8,378 nt of DNA from DATBIO01 sp036556965 (GTDB lineage: Bacteria > Acidobacteriota > Vicinamibacteria > Fen-336): positions 1-8,378 of the forward strand of contig DATBIO010000114.1 of the NCBI GenBank assembly GCA_036556965.1. The letters run 5' to 3'. The notes under the pieces are model-generated. The model ran no database searches. It was not told the origin of the DNA and worked only from the letters and a program-made list of their open reading frames with translations. The position numbers and the translations under genes are program-made. Of the stretch, positions 1 through 6,243 are shown one piece after another (the first letter of the stretch is position 1; each line of letters begins with the position of its first letter).

Positions 1-2
1 TC

Positions 3-326
3 GCGCCGGGCTTCTACACCGTGATGGTCCGTGGCACGGGCGAGAAGGGCGCCGTGGACCTGCTCCTGCGCCGCGACGGCAAGACCGCGGCCACGGTGCC
101 CGGCGTGGTCATGAAGCGCGAGACGGGCGGCACCCTCTGCGACATGCGTGATGCCGCGGATGCCGCGGACCGCGCGTCGGAGGGGACGGGCGAGCGCCGG
201 CTCGACGAGCTCGGCTTCGAGGAGGGGAGCTCCTTCGCCGTGCGCGACGACGGCCCGCGCCCGCGCCTGGTCCTGGAGACGAAGGCCGGCGTGTTCTCCG
301 TCGAGGGGGACCTGGCCCCCCGCTAG
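3..326 (+). CDS. C-terminal end of an unrecognised protein (partial)
   Basis: The frame is open from the left edge and ends at TAG (324-326), giving 107 visible codons; the start lies outside the window. The visible part begins APGFYTVMVRGTGEKG, which looks like a beta-strand-rich segment. An alternating charged/hydrophobic stretch follows (DLLLRRDGK), then a flexible Ala/Asp-rich stretch (DAADAADRAS), then another beta-like tail ending SVEGDLAPR. In-frame GTG (21) and ATG (24) codons exist, but coding continues upstream of them without a stop, so I treat them as internal. There is one cysteine, and no membrane segment is visible. I recognise no family and assign no function. The gene converges on the Hfq-like gene with only 24 bases between the two stop codons. 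Confidence 0.6.
   Translation, partial: APGFYTVMVRGTGEKGAVDLLLRRDGKTAATVPGVVMKRETGGTLCDMRDAADAADRASEGTGERRLDELGFEEGSSFAVRDDGPRPRLVLETKAGVFSVEGDLAPR
150..167 (+). repeat. Tandem 9-bp direct repeat inside the partial gene
   Basis: The unit gatgccgcg occurs twice back to back (150-158 and 159-167) and encodes part of the DAADAAD stretch. It is a small in-frame duplication that keeps the reading frame, probably a slippage product in a flexible linker. Confidence 0.6.
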
Positions 327-332
327 CTAGAC

Positions 333-348
333 GGCCGCTGCCGCGGTC
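333..348. terminator. Short stem between convergent stop codons
   Basis: The 24 bases between the two TAG stops contain a six-pair stem (333-338 with 343-348, including one G-T pair) around a four-base loop. It is flanked by CTAGCT (323-328) and AGCTAG (349-354), an inverted pair covering both stop codons. There is no T tract on either side, so intrinsic termination is uncertain. A weak bidirectional terminator is possible. Confidence 0.25.
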
Positions 349-350
349 AG

Positions 351-665
351 CTAGTCCTCGTCCCCCGCTTCCTCGTTCTCCTTGTACATGTACTTGATGG
401 TGTCCTTGAGGAGCAGGATGTTGGGGGCGTCGGCGCGGTGCACCTTGAGGGCGTGCTTGTCGTACCACTCGATGACGCCGCGCACCTCCTCACCGTCCCT
501 GAGCACGATGACCATGCGCGTCTTGTTGGTCATCTGCTTCAGGTAGTAGAAGGCCTCGGCGTAGGTCTGCTCGGGCGGGATGGGCTTGCGCCCCCGGTAG
601 ACGCGCGAGGGCGCCTGCATGTGGTCCTTGATCTCGCTGAGGTCGGGACGGATCAGCTTTCTCAT
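351..665 (-). CDS. hfq: Hfq-like RNA-binding protein (Sm fold)
   Basis: Predicted 104-residue Sm-fold protein of the Hfq family, a hexameric RNA chaperone that helps small RNAs pair with mRNAs in the cytoplasm. The core is residues 35-95. A helix (AEAFYYLKQM) precedes Sm1 (about 51-77, with LRDGEEVRGVIEWYDKH), and Sm2 follows (NILLLKDTIKYMYK, 82-95). A basic N-terminal tail of about 34 residues and an acidic tail (ENEEAGDED) flank the core. By eye against E. coli Hfq, Gly29, Gly34, Asp40 and Lys56 are kept, but Gln8, Arg16, Arg17, Tyr55 and His57 are replaced and two residues are inserted before Sm2. This form resembles acidobacterial Hfq. I chose ATG 665 because the frame upstream reads as non-coding and GGACGAG lies just before it. 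The gene sits 81 bases downstream of holB and probably has its own promoter. Confidence 0.8.
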   Translation of the reverse strand: MRKLIRPDLSEIKDHMQAPSRVYRGRKPIPPEQTYAEAFYYLKQMTNKTRMVIVLRDGEEVRGVIEWYDKHALKVHRADAPNILLLKDTIKYMYKENEEAGDED

Positions 666-685
666 GGCGGGTGCTCGTCCACACC

Positions 686-714
686 CTTCTAGCACAGGGC
701 TCCAGTCGATCCAA
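686..714 (-). promoter_or_regulatory. Possible promoter of the Hfq-like gene
   Basis: Reading the minus strand, TTGGAT (714-709), a 17-base spacer and TAGAAG (691-686) resemble a sigma-70 promoter. TGC immediately precedes the -10 box, as in an extended -10. The last base of the -10 is not T, so the match is imperfect. It lies in the holB-hfq gap and would give a short leader of about 14 bases carrying GGACGAG as ribosome binding site. Confidence 0.35.
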
Positions 715-728
715 GGCATTGACCACTT

Positions 729-746
729 GCCGGGCCCGCGCCCGGC
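729..746 (-). terminator. GC-rich hairpin directly after holB stop
   Basis: A perfect 7-bp stem (729-735 with 740-746) with a 4-base loop starts at the base next to the holB TGA (747-749). No T run follows on the minus strand, so it is not a classic intrinsic terminator. It could instead attenuate readthrough into hfq or protect the 3' end of the tmk-holB message. Confidence 0.35.
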
Positions 747-1727
747 TCAGGCGGCGCGCGCGACGAGGCGGTCGAGGAGGGCGTCGAGCAGGAGCAGCCA
801 GTTCGCGTTGGTGCGCAGGTCCTCGCGCAGGATGAAGACGTCGGTGGCCAGGTCGCCCGCCCCGCGGCCGAGGGGGCCCGCCGCCAGCGGGGCCAGCCGC
901 GCCGCCACGTCCGCGTTGAGGAGCGCGCGCGGCGCCGCCCCCGCGGCCAGGGCCGCCACGTCCCGCAGGAGGGAGCGCAGCACGGTGAGGAGCAGGGCCG
1001 GGTCGCCCGTGTCCTTGAGCCCGTCCGCGGCCTCGATGCGGTCGATGGCGGTCAGGCGCGCCGCCGACTCCAGCAGCGCGAGCAGCTCCTCGCGCCGCTC
1101 CTGGAAGGAGTCGGACTCGAAGGCGAGCGCCGCGCCCAGGCTCCCGCCGCACAGCGCCGCGCGGAGATGGGCATCCTCCGCGGAGAGGGAGTGGCGCTCG
1201 CGCAGCGCCTCCTCCAGCAGCCTCGCGGGCAGCGGCCCCAGCCGCAGCGTCTGGCAGCGGGAGCGGATGGTGGGGAGCAGGCCCTGGGGGGCGTCGGTGA
1301 CGAGGAGCAGGTGCGAGGTGGGCGGCGGCTCCTCGAGGCTCTTGAGGAGCGCGTTCTGCGCCTGGTCGTTCATGGCGTGGGCGTCGTCCAGCACGTAGGC
1401 GCGCGCGCGCCCCTCGAAGGGGCGCCCGGCCACCTCCCGCACCAGGGCGCGCACCGCGTCCACCTTGATGAAGGCGCCGTCGGGGACGACGAGGGCCGTG
1501 TCCGGGTGGAGCCCGCGCCGCACGCGGCCGCAGGTCGCGCACTCGTCGCAGGGCTCGCCCGGCCCCCGCGCGCAGAGGAGCCCGCGCGCGGTGGCCTGGG
1601 CCAGGAGCTTCTTGCCCACGCCGGCCGGACCCGTGAGCAGGAGGGCGGGCGGGAGCCGGCCTCCGGCCAGGGCCGCGGCCAGCAGGCCCTTCACGCGCTC
1701 GTGCCCGATGACCTCAGGGAAGGGCAT
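747..1727 (-). CDS. holB: DNA polymerase III subunit delta-prime
   Basis: 326-residue AAA+ clamp-loader subunit that works with the gamma/tau and delta subunits to load the sliding clamp on DNA. The start MPFPEVIGHERVKGLL matches the family. A P-loop-like GPAGVGKK (33-40) is followed by four cysteines (52, 60, 63, 66) that fit the zinc module, and by a Walker B-like YVLDDAH (111-117). NALLKSLEEPP (125-135) and the SRC motif (156-158) are both clamp-loader signatures; the SRC arginine acts as a trans finger on a neighbour's ATP. Residue 40 of the P-loop is Lys rather than Ser/Thr, consistent with delta-prime subunits that do not hydrolyse ATP. ATG 1727 was chosen over upstream frame-open codons because residue 1 aligns with the family start. 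The first 14 bases overlap the end of tmk, and no Shine-Dalgarno is evident, so translation is probably coupled. Confidence 0.93.
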   Translation of the reverse strand: MPFPEVIGHERVKGLLAAALAGGRLPPALLLTGPAGVGKKLLAQATARGLLCARGPGEPCDECATCGRVRRGLHPDTALVVPDGAFIKVDAVRALVREVAGRPFEGRARAYVLDDAHAMNDQAQNALLKSLEEPPPTSHLLLVTDAPQGLLPTIRSRCQTLRLGPLPARLLEEALRERHSLSAEDAHLRAALCGGSLGAALAFESDSFQERREELLALLESAARLTAIDRIEAADGLKDTGDPALLLTVLRSLLRDVAALAAGAAPRALLNADVAARLAPLAAGPLGRGAGDLATDVFILREDLRTNANWLLLLDALLDRLVARAA

Positions 1728-2340
1728 GGAGAGCCAGGGGCAGCCGCTCTTCGATGGCGGCCCTGACCGCGCGGAAGACGGCGTCCGCGTCGCCGCAGCC
1801 GTCCACCACCAGCCACCGCTGCGGGTCCGCCGCGATGAGCGAGCGGTACCCCTCGCGCACGCGCTCGTGGAACGCACGCTCCTCCGACTCCAGGCGGTCG
1901 GGGCGGCCGCGCGCGCGGGCCCGGGCCAGCCCCTCGTCCACCGGCACGTCCAGGTAGACGGTCAGGTCGGGGACGAGGCCGCCCGTGGCCAGCTCGAAGA
2001 CGGCGCGCAGCAGGTCCAGGGAGAGGCCCCGTCCGTAGCCCTGGTAGGCGTACGACGAGTCCACGTAGCGGTCCGAGATCACGAGCCGTCCCGCGGCCAG
2101 GGCGGGCCGCACGACCTCGGCCACGTGCTGGGCGCGGTCCGCGAAGTAGAGGAGGACCTCCGCCGCGGGCGCCATGTCGTGGTGCGTGTGCTCGAGCAGG
2201 AGAGAGCGCACGTCGCGTCCGAGCGCGGTGCCCCCGGGCTCCTGCGTGAAGACGACGGCGGGGCCCAGCGCCTCCGCCAGGCGCCGGGCCTGGGTGCTCT
2301 TGCCGCACCCCTCCAGGCCCTCGAAGGTCAGGAAAGCCAC
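1714..2340 (-). CDS. tmk: Thymidylate kinase
   Basis: 208-residue dTMP kinase (dTMP + ATP to dTDP + ADP), an essential cytoplasmic step in dTTP synthesis. The motifs are in order: P-loop GLEGCGKST (8-16), EPGG (34-37), the DRY segment ISDRYVDSSYAYQGYGRG (88-105), and an arginine-rich LID region (about 139-165, GRPDRLESEERAFHERVREGY). With no basic residue at the variable P-loop position and arginines in the LID, it looks like the E. coli-type (type II) enzyme. The usual TREPGG reads TQEPGG here, a substitution at a conserved arginine. The start is GTG 2340. An in-frame TAG at 2350-2352 excludes anything further upstream, and the AFLTFEGLEG start fits the family. The gene leads the tmk-holB pair and diverges from the DUF4097-like gene. 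Confidence 0.95.
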   Translation of the reverse strand: MAFLTFEGLEGCGKSTQARRLAEALGPAVVFTQEPGGTALGRDVRSLLLEHTHHDMAPAAEVLLYFADRAQHVAEVVRPALAAGRLVISDRYVDSSYAYQGYGRGLSLDLLRAVFELATGGLVPDLTVYLDVPVDEGLARARARGRPDRLESEERAFHERVREGYRSLIAADPQRWLVVDGCGDADAVFRAVRAAIEERLPLALHALP

Positions 2341-2360
2341 CGCCCGATTCTATCGGGCGG
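2340..2360. promoter_or_regulatory. Palindrome spanning tmk start and its -10 candidate
   Basis: A perfect 9-bp inverted repeat (2340-2348 with 2352-2360) with a TCT centre abuts and includes the first base of the tmk GTG. On the minus strand the centre reads TAGAAT (2352-2347), a good -10 box with only 6 bases to the start codon. No -35 match lies at 16-18 bases. It could be an operator over the -10, a start-codon hairpin, or simply a -10 inside a chance GC palindrome. Confidence 0.4.
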
Positions 2361-2379
2361 CCCCGCTCCGCGCGCGGCC

Positions 2380-2408
2380 TTGACGCGGCCCGCACCCGCC
2401 CCTACTGT
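2380..2408 (+). promoter_or_regulatory. Sigma-70-type promoter of the DUF4097-like gene
   Basis: TTGACG (2380-2385), a 17-base spacer and TACTGT (2403-2408) closely fit the sigma-70 consensus. Seven bases separate the -10 from ATG 2416, so the predicted transcript starts at or within a base or two of the start codon. No Shine-Dalgarno is present. Confidence 0.65.
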
Positions 2409-2415
2409 CGCGGCC

Positions 2416-3162
2416 ATGCTGCTGCCCCTGCTCGTCGTCCTCTCCGCGGCCGAGGTGCGGACGGAGCGGCTCTCCTGGAGCCTGGCCGCCGACGGGGAGG
2501 CGCCGGTGCGCCGCCTCGTCGTCCGCAACGACTACGGCGACATCCGCGCGCGCTTCGCCGAGGACCGCACCCTGGAGGCCTGGGCCGTGGTGCAGCGGCT
2601 CGACCCGGCGCCTCCCGGCGTCGGCTTCACCGTGGAGCGGCGGGGATCCACCGTCGCCCTCACCGTGGCCTACCCCCCCGGCCGCGTGCGCGACGCCGAT
2701 CCGAACCCGCCCAAGCACAGCTACGACCGCCTGGACGTGACCGTCTTCGTGCCCGAGGGCGTCGCCCTCGAGGCGCAGACGCTGCGCGGCATGGTGGAGG
2801 CGCGCGGGCTGAAGAGCGACCTGCGGGCGGCCACCCTCGACGGCGAGGTGCTCGTGGCCACCACGGGCACCCTGCACGCCCGCACGGAGAGCGGCAGCAT
2901 CACCGCCACCCGGCCCGCGGCCACGGACGGCCGCCTCGACGTGGTGGAATCGGCCTCCGGGGCCATCACCGTCCGCCTGCCCGAATCCCCCGCCGTCGAG
3001 CTGCGGGTGGAGACGGGCGGCGAGATCGTGTCGAACCTGGAGCTCAGGCCGCGGCGCCAGGGAGCGGGCACGGTCCTCGCCGGCAGCGTGGGGCGGCCCG
3101 GCCGCCTCATCGTGGTGAGGAGCGAGAGCGGCCGCGTGGAGATCCGCCGCGACCTTCCCTGA
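2416..3162 (+). CDS. Exported DUF4097-like beta-repeat protein
   Basis: 248 residues. A short hydrophobic N-terminus (MLLPLLVVLSAA) looks like an export signal cut near residue 12, but it lacks the usual positive charges. The rest is a succession of short beta strands joined by Gly-X-hydrophobic turns: GDIRARF (41-47), GMVEAR (125-130), GEVLVAT (143-149), GTLHART (151-157), GSITAT (160-165), GAITVRL (182-188) and GRVEIRR (239-245). This pattern is typical of DUF4097 putative adhesin-like proteins that build a beta helix or roll. The biochemical role of that family is not settled; cell-envelope stress or surface roles are usual guesses. There is no cysteine, catalytic motif or C-terminal membrane anchor, so a periplasmic or secreted location is likely. 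The gene has its own near-consensus promoter and converges on the large exported protein gene. Confidence 0.75.
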   Translation: MLLPLLVVLSAAEVRTERLSWSLAADGEAPVRRLVVRNDYGDIRARFAEDRTLEAWAVVQRLDPAPPGVGFTVERRGSTVALTVAYPPGRVRDADPNPPKHSYDRLDVTVFVPEGVALEAQTLRGMVEARGLKSDLRAATLDGEVLVATTGTLHARTESGSITATRPAATDGRLDVVESASGAITVRLPESPAVELRVETGGEIVSNLELRPRRQGAGTVLAGSVGRPGRLIVVRSESGRVEIRRDLP

Positions 3163-3187
3163 CCCCCGGGGCGGGAACCCCCGGGGG
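3163..3187. terminator. Strong GC hairpin between convergent genes
   Basis: CCCCCGGGG (3163-3171) can pair perfectly with 3179-3187 around a 7-base loop. It begins at the base after the TGA of the DUF4097-like gene and lies 14 bases beyond the TAA of the large minus-strand gene. CCCCCGGGG itself recurs at 3178-3186. No T tract follows on either strand, so it may be a bidirectional pause or RNA-stabilising structure rather than a classic terminator. Confidence 0.45.
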
Positions 3188-3201
3188 GCGGGCGGGAAGC
3201 C

Positions 3202-6200
3202 TTACGGCACGGCGAACACGAGGTCGTCGTGGTCGTCGTAGGCACCGGTGCCGCAGGCGGCCACGCTGCCGTTGTAGCGGAACCGGGCGCGCACGGCCTG
3301 CAGCGGGCCGCTGGGCAGCGTGTACGTCCGGCTGATGACCTGGGCGCCGGCCGCGGGCGGGGTGATGTTGGTGGCGATCGGCGTCCAGGCGGGCGCGCTC
3401 GCGTTGGCGGCGTAGTACAGGTCGAGGTGGTCCGAGGTGTAGCCCGACCACGCCCAGACCGTCACGTCCACGCGCACCGTCTTGCCGGGGGCGAACCCGG
3501 TCCCGTCCGTGGTCGAGACCTTGACGCGGTCCACCGACTCGTCGGAGTGGAACGTGCCCGACCCCCCGTCGGCGCAGGAGTCGGCCACGGTGTTGGGCTG
3601 GTTGGGCTCGGGGCCGAGGCCGGCGCGCCCCCGGAGGAGCGCCGGGCCGGAATCGCAGGACTTGCCGTTGCTGCCGCAGCGCGGAGCCTGGGAGGCGGTG
3701 CTGAAGGTGGCCACCAGGTCCACGGGCGCGGGCGGAGGCCCGCCGCCGTTCACCGCGAACACCACGTCGTCGCGGTCGTTGTAGCCGCCCGCCGTGCAGG
3801 CGGAGGCCGTGCCCTGGTAGCGGAACTGCGCGCGCACCGCCTGCACGCTGCCGCTGGGCAGGACGTAGGTGGCGGACAGGACCTGGGAGCCGGCCACGGT
3901 GGGGGTGAGGGTGGCCACGAAGACCCAGGCCGGGCTGCTGGCGTTGGCGGCGTAGTAGAGGTCGAGCTTGTCCGCCGAGGGCGTCGTCCAGGCCCACACC
4001 GTGGCCTCGATGCGCACCGTCTTCCCCGGCGCGAAGTTGCTGCCGTCGGTCGTCACCACGCGCACGCGGTCCACCGACTCGTCCACGTGGAAGGTCCCCG
4101 AGGTGCCGTCGGCGCAGGCGTCGGCGATGGTGTTGGGCTGGTTGGGCTCGGGGCCCCGGCCGTCACGGCCGAGGACGAGCGCCGTCCCCGTGTCGCAGCC
4201 GCTGCCCACGGTGGAGCAGCGCGGCGCCTGCAGGCCCGCGTCGAAGACCGCCGTCTGCACGCCTCCCCCGCCCGCCGCGGTCACGGTGAGGCCGACCGTG
4301 GCCGTGCGCGTGAGGGCCCCCGAGACGCCGGCCACGGTCACGGTGAAGGTCCCCGTGGCGGCCGAGGGTGAGGCGCTGAAGGTCAGCGTCGAGGACGCGC
4401 CGCCGCCCGCGGGCGGCGTCACGGGGTTGGCGCTGAAGCTGGCGGTGACGCCGCTGGGCAGGCCGGAGGCGCTCAGCGTCACCGCGGCGCTGAAGGCGTT
4501 GAGGCTGGCCACGGAGACCGTGGTGCCGCCGGCGGCGCCCTGGGCGATGCTCACCGCGCCGGGCGAGGCGGACACCGCGAAGTCGGGCGGGGGCGGCGCG
4601 CCGCCGCAGGAGTCGAACTTGAAGGAGGCGATCCGGGTGGCCCAGGAGGACGACGGCGAGTACATGGTGGTGAGCCAGAAGGTGCAGTCGTCGGCGGGAT
4701 CCACGCTCAGGGCCGCGTAGTCGCCCCAGCGGTTGCTGGCGTTGGCGGCCGTCCCCCCCACCACCGCGTTCTCGCCCTGCGGCAGCGACCCCGCGGGGTC
4801 GCCGGACAGCCGGCCGGCGTAGCGGATGCCGGGGGCCACCGTGGAGCTGGACACGCTGTACCCCACGGCCAGGTTGCCCTGCTGGTCCATGGCCGCGCTG
4901 CCCATCCAGCGGTTCGTGGCGTCCGGCGAATAGGTGCCCTGCTGGGCGGCGTTCCAGGCGCCCGCGCCCGTACGGCGCACCTCGAACCAGCGGATGGCGT
5001 GGCGGTTGGTCCCCACGTCGGTGACCAGGTTGCCCACCAGCGACTGGTGGGTGCCGAAGTTCCGGTACTGCACGCGGAACATCACGGGCTCGCGCAGGGG
5101 GTCGAGGGTGGTGGTGCTGCCCGGCTGCGGCACGCACGCGAACGACGTGAGGCCGCACAGGTTGGAGTCGATCTCCGCCATGGCCACGTTGGTCGGCCCC
5201 GTGAAGGTGGAGTTGGCGGGCGTGGTCCAGTCCACGTGGAACTCCCAGATCTCCAGGAAGTCCGCGCCCGGGTCGTTGGCCCCGGGGTTGTGGACCTCGT
5301 CGTCGCGGTGGCGCATGAAGATGCCGGGGGCGCCCGCGGGTGGAGGCGTGGCCCCGTCGAGGTCGGCCGGCTGCACGAGCTGGAATCCGAAGCCCGCCAT
5401 GTCGGGGGCCGTGAAGCGCTGGGAGGAGGCGGGCTGCCCGTTCAGCATGCGCACGCGGTCGAGCGCGTAGACGGGCGAGCCGGTGCCCTCGTTGGTGCCC
5501 ACGTAGTAGGCGTCGGGCCACACCCCGTACTTCGGGTAGTCGGGGAAGGTGGGGGCCTGGAAGCTGTAGGCCCACCACCCGCCGGTGACGGGGTTCGACG
5601 TGCGCGACACGTACACGCAGAGCCGGTTGCCGGCGTTCGAGAACTCGCTGAGCACCCAGCGGTCGGCCAGCGAGTCGTAGAGCACGATGGGATCGCCCAG
5701 GCCGCTGGCGCACTCGGCCGTGCCCAGCGAGTCGAGCATGACGGGGCCGGCCAGCAGGCCCCCCGCCTTGTCGTAGACGGTGAAGGAGGCTCCCCCGCTG
5801 CGGTTGATCATCTGCACGTAGTGGTTCGGACCCACGTCGCCCACGGTGTCCGGCGGGTTGACGCCGCTGAAGCCCTGGCCGTTGAAGTTGAGCAGGGTGG
5901 AGCTGAACGCGGCGTCCAGGCTGGTGGCGATGGCCGCCTCCTGCTGCGCCAGCAAGGGGTCCTGGAAGGGGGCGCGTTGCGCCGCCGCCGGCTTCGCGGA
6001 AGGCGGATAGGCCCGGCGCGGGATCTCCTTGATGGCGTCGCCCGGCTCCCACTCCGCCGCCCGCGGCAGGTCCCGGAGGTCGACCTCCACCGCGCGCGCG
6101 CGCGCTTTCGACCCGGCCACGGCCCCGCGGAGGACCCGGGGGCCGTCGTCGGCGGCCGCCGCCGGCACGGCCAGCGCGGCGAGGAGGGTGGCGAGTCCCG

Positions 6201-6216
6201 CGTGTCTCCAGCTCAT
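3202..6216 (-). CDS. Large secreted multidomain protein, propeller-like plus Ig plus two repeats
   Basis: 1004 residues. The signal peptide (MSWRHAGLATLLAALAVPAAAA) is probably cut near residue 22; ATG 6216 was chosen because it starts this signal and has purine-rich GGGAG/GAGG sequence before it. Residues 23-100 are a low-complexity pro-like segment. Residues 100-537 form a large domain with blade-like Trp/Asp/Tyr motifs, suggesting a beta-propeller-type fold: PPDTVGDVGPNHYVQMIN (121-138), DPIVLYDSLADRWVLSEF (175-192), NRWMGSAAMD (435-444) and NRWGDYAALSVDP (495-507). After a Pro-rich hinge, 545-650 is a Ser/Thr/Val-rich Ig-like domain (ASGLPSGVTASFSANPVTPP). Two modules of about 168-170 residues end the protein (655-822, 835-1004). 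I see no protease or glycosidase active site. It is probably an extracellular binding or scaffold protein, substrate unknown. Confidence 0.8.
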   Translation of the reverse strand: MSWRHAGLATLLAALAVPAAAADDGPRVLRGAVAGSKARARAVEVDLRDLPRAAEWEPGDAIKEIPRRAYPPSAKPAAAQRAPFQDPLLAQQEAAIATSLDAAFSSTLLNFNGQGFSGVNPPDTVGDVGPNHYVQMINRSGGASFTVYDKAGGLLAGPVMLDSLGTAECASGLGDPIVLYDSLADRWVLSEFSNAGNRLCVYVSRTSNPVTGGWWAYSFQAPTFPDYPKYGVWPDAYYVGTNEGTGSPVYALDRVRMLNGQPASSQRFTAPDMAGFGFQLVQPADLDGATPPPAGAPGIFMRHRDDEVHNPGANDPGADFLEIWEFHVDWTTPANSTFTGPTNVAMAEIDSNLCGLTSFACVPQPGSTTTLDPLREPVMFRVQYRNFGTHQSLVGNLVTDVGTNRHAIRWFEVRRTGAGAWNAAQQGTYSPDATNRWMGSAAMDQQGNLAVGYSVSSSTVAPGIRYAGRLSGDPAGSLPQGENAVVGGTAANASNRWGDYAALSVDPADDCTFWLTTMYSPSSSWATRIASFKFDSCGGAPPPPDFAVSASPGAVSIAQGAAGGTTVSVASLNAFSAAVTLSASGLPSGVTASFSANPVTPPAGGGASSTLTFSASPSAATGTFTVTVAGVSGALTRTATVGLTVTAAGGGGVQTAVFDAGLQAPRCSTVGSGCDTGTALVLGRDGRGPEPNQPNTIADACADGTSGTFHVDESVDRVRVVTTDGSNFAPGKTVRIEATVWAWTTPSADKLDLYYAANASSPAWVFVATLTPTVAGSQVLSATYVLPSGSVQAVRAQFRYQGTASACTAGGYNDRDDVVFAVNGGGPPPAPVDLVATFSTASQAPRCGSNGKSCDSGPALLRGRAGLGPEPNQPNTVADSCADGGSGTFHSDESVDRVKVSTTDGTGFAPGKTVRVDVTVWAWSGYTSDHLDLYYAANASAPAWTPIATNITPPAAGAQVISRTYTLPSGPLQAVRARFRYNGSVAACGTGAYDDHDDLVFAVP
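3205..3714 (-). repeat. C-terminal module, copy 2
   Basis: Encodes residues 835-1004 of the large secreted protein. Key residues are four cysteines (847, 854, 881, 988), GPEPNQPNT (868-876), TVWAW (919-923), LDLYYAANAS (931-940) and an acidic end, YDDHDDLVFAVP. It pairs with copy 1 at a spacing of exactly 540 bases over its first 110 residues. Confidence 0.85.
3751..4254 (-). repeat. C-terminal module, copy 1
   Basis: Encodes residues 655-822 of the large secreted protein, followed by a 12-residue Gly/Pro linker. The four cysteines (667, 674, 701, 807), GPEPNQPNT, TVWAW, LDLYYAANAS and an acidic end (YNDRDDVVFAV) match copy 2. Over the first 110 ungapped positions I count 75 identities by eye. 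At DNA level 4129-4155 is identical to 3589-3615. Confidence 0.85.
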
Positions 6217-6243
6217 GGCCTCTTCGCTCCCGTGCTCGATGCT

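Noticed and set aside
490..1542. 350-codon minus-strand frame across holB and hfq
   Set aside because: It is out of frame with both genes and rich in Arg/Ala/Pro. The holB and Hfq motifs are read in other frames.
1465..2415. Open frame upstream of the DUF4097-like gene
   Set aside because: It is antisense to tmk and holB and shows no domain. The signal-like sequence and promoter place the real start at 2416.
3163..3187. Runs of C and G considered as a recombination or origin site
   Set aside because: They lie between two convergent stop codons and form a simple hairpin, so a transcript-end structure is the simpler reading.
3751..4254. Repeat modules considered as a mobile element or direct-repeat array
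   Set aside because: The two copies are in frame, carry conserved protein motifs, and lack terminal inverted repeats or a transposase. They are protein domains.
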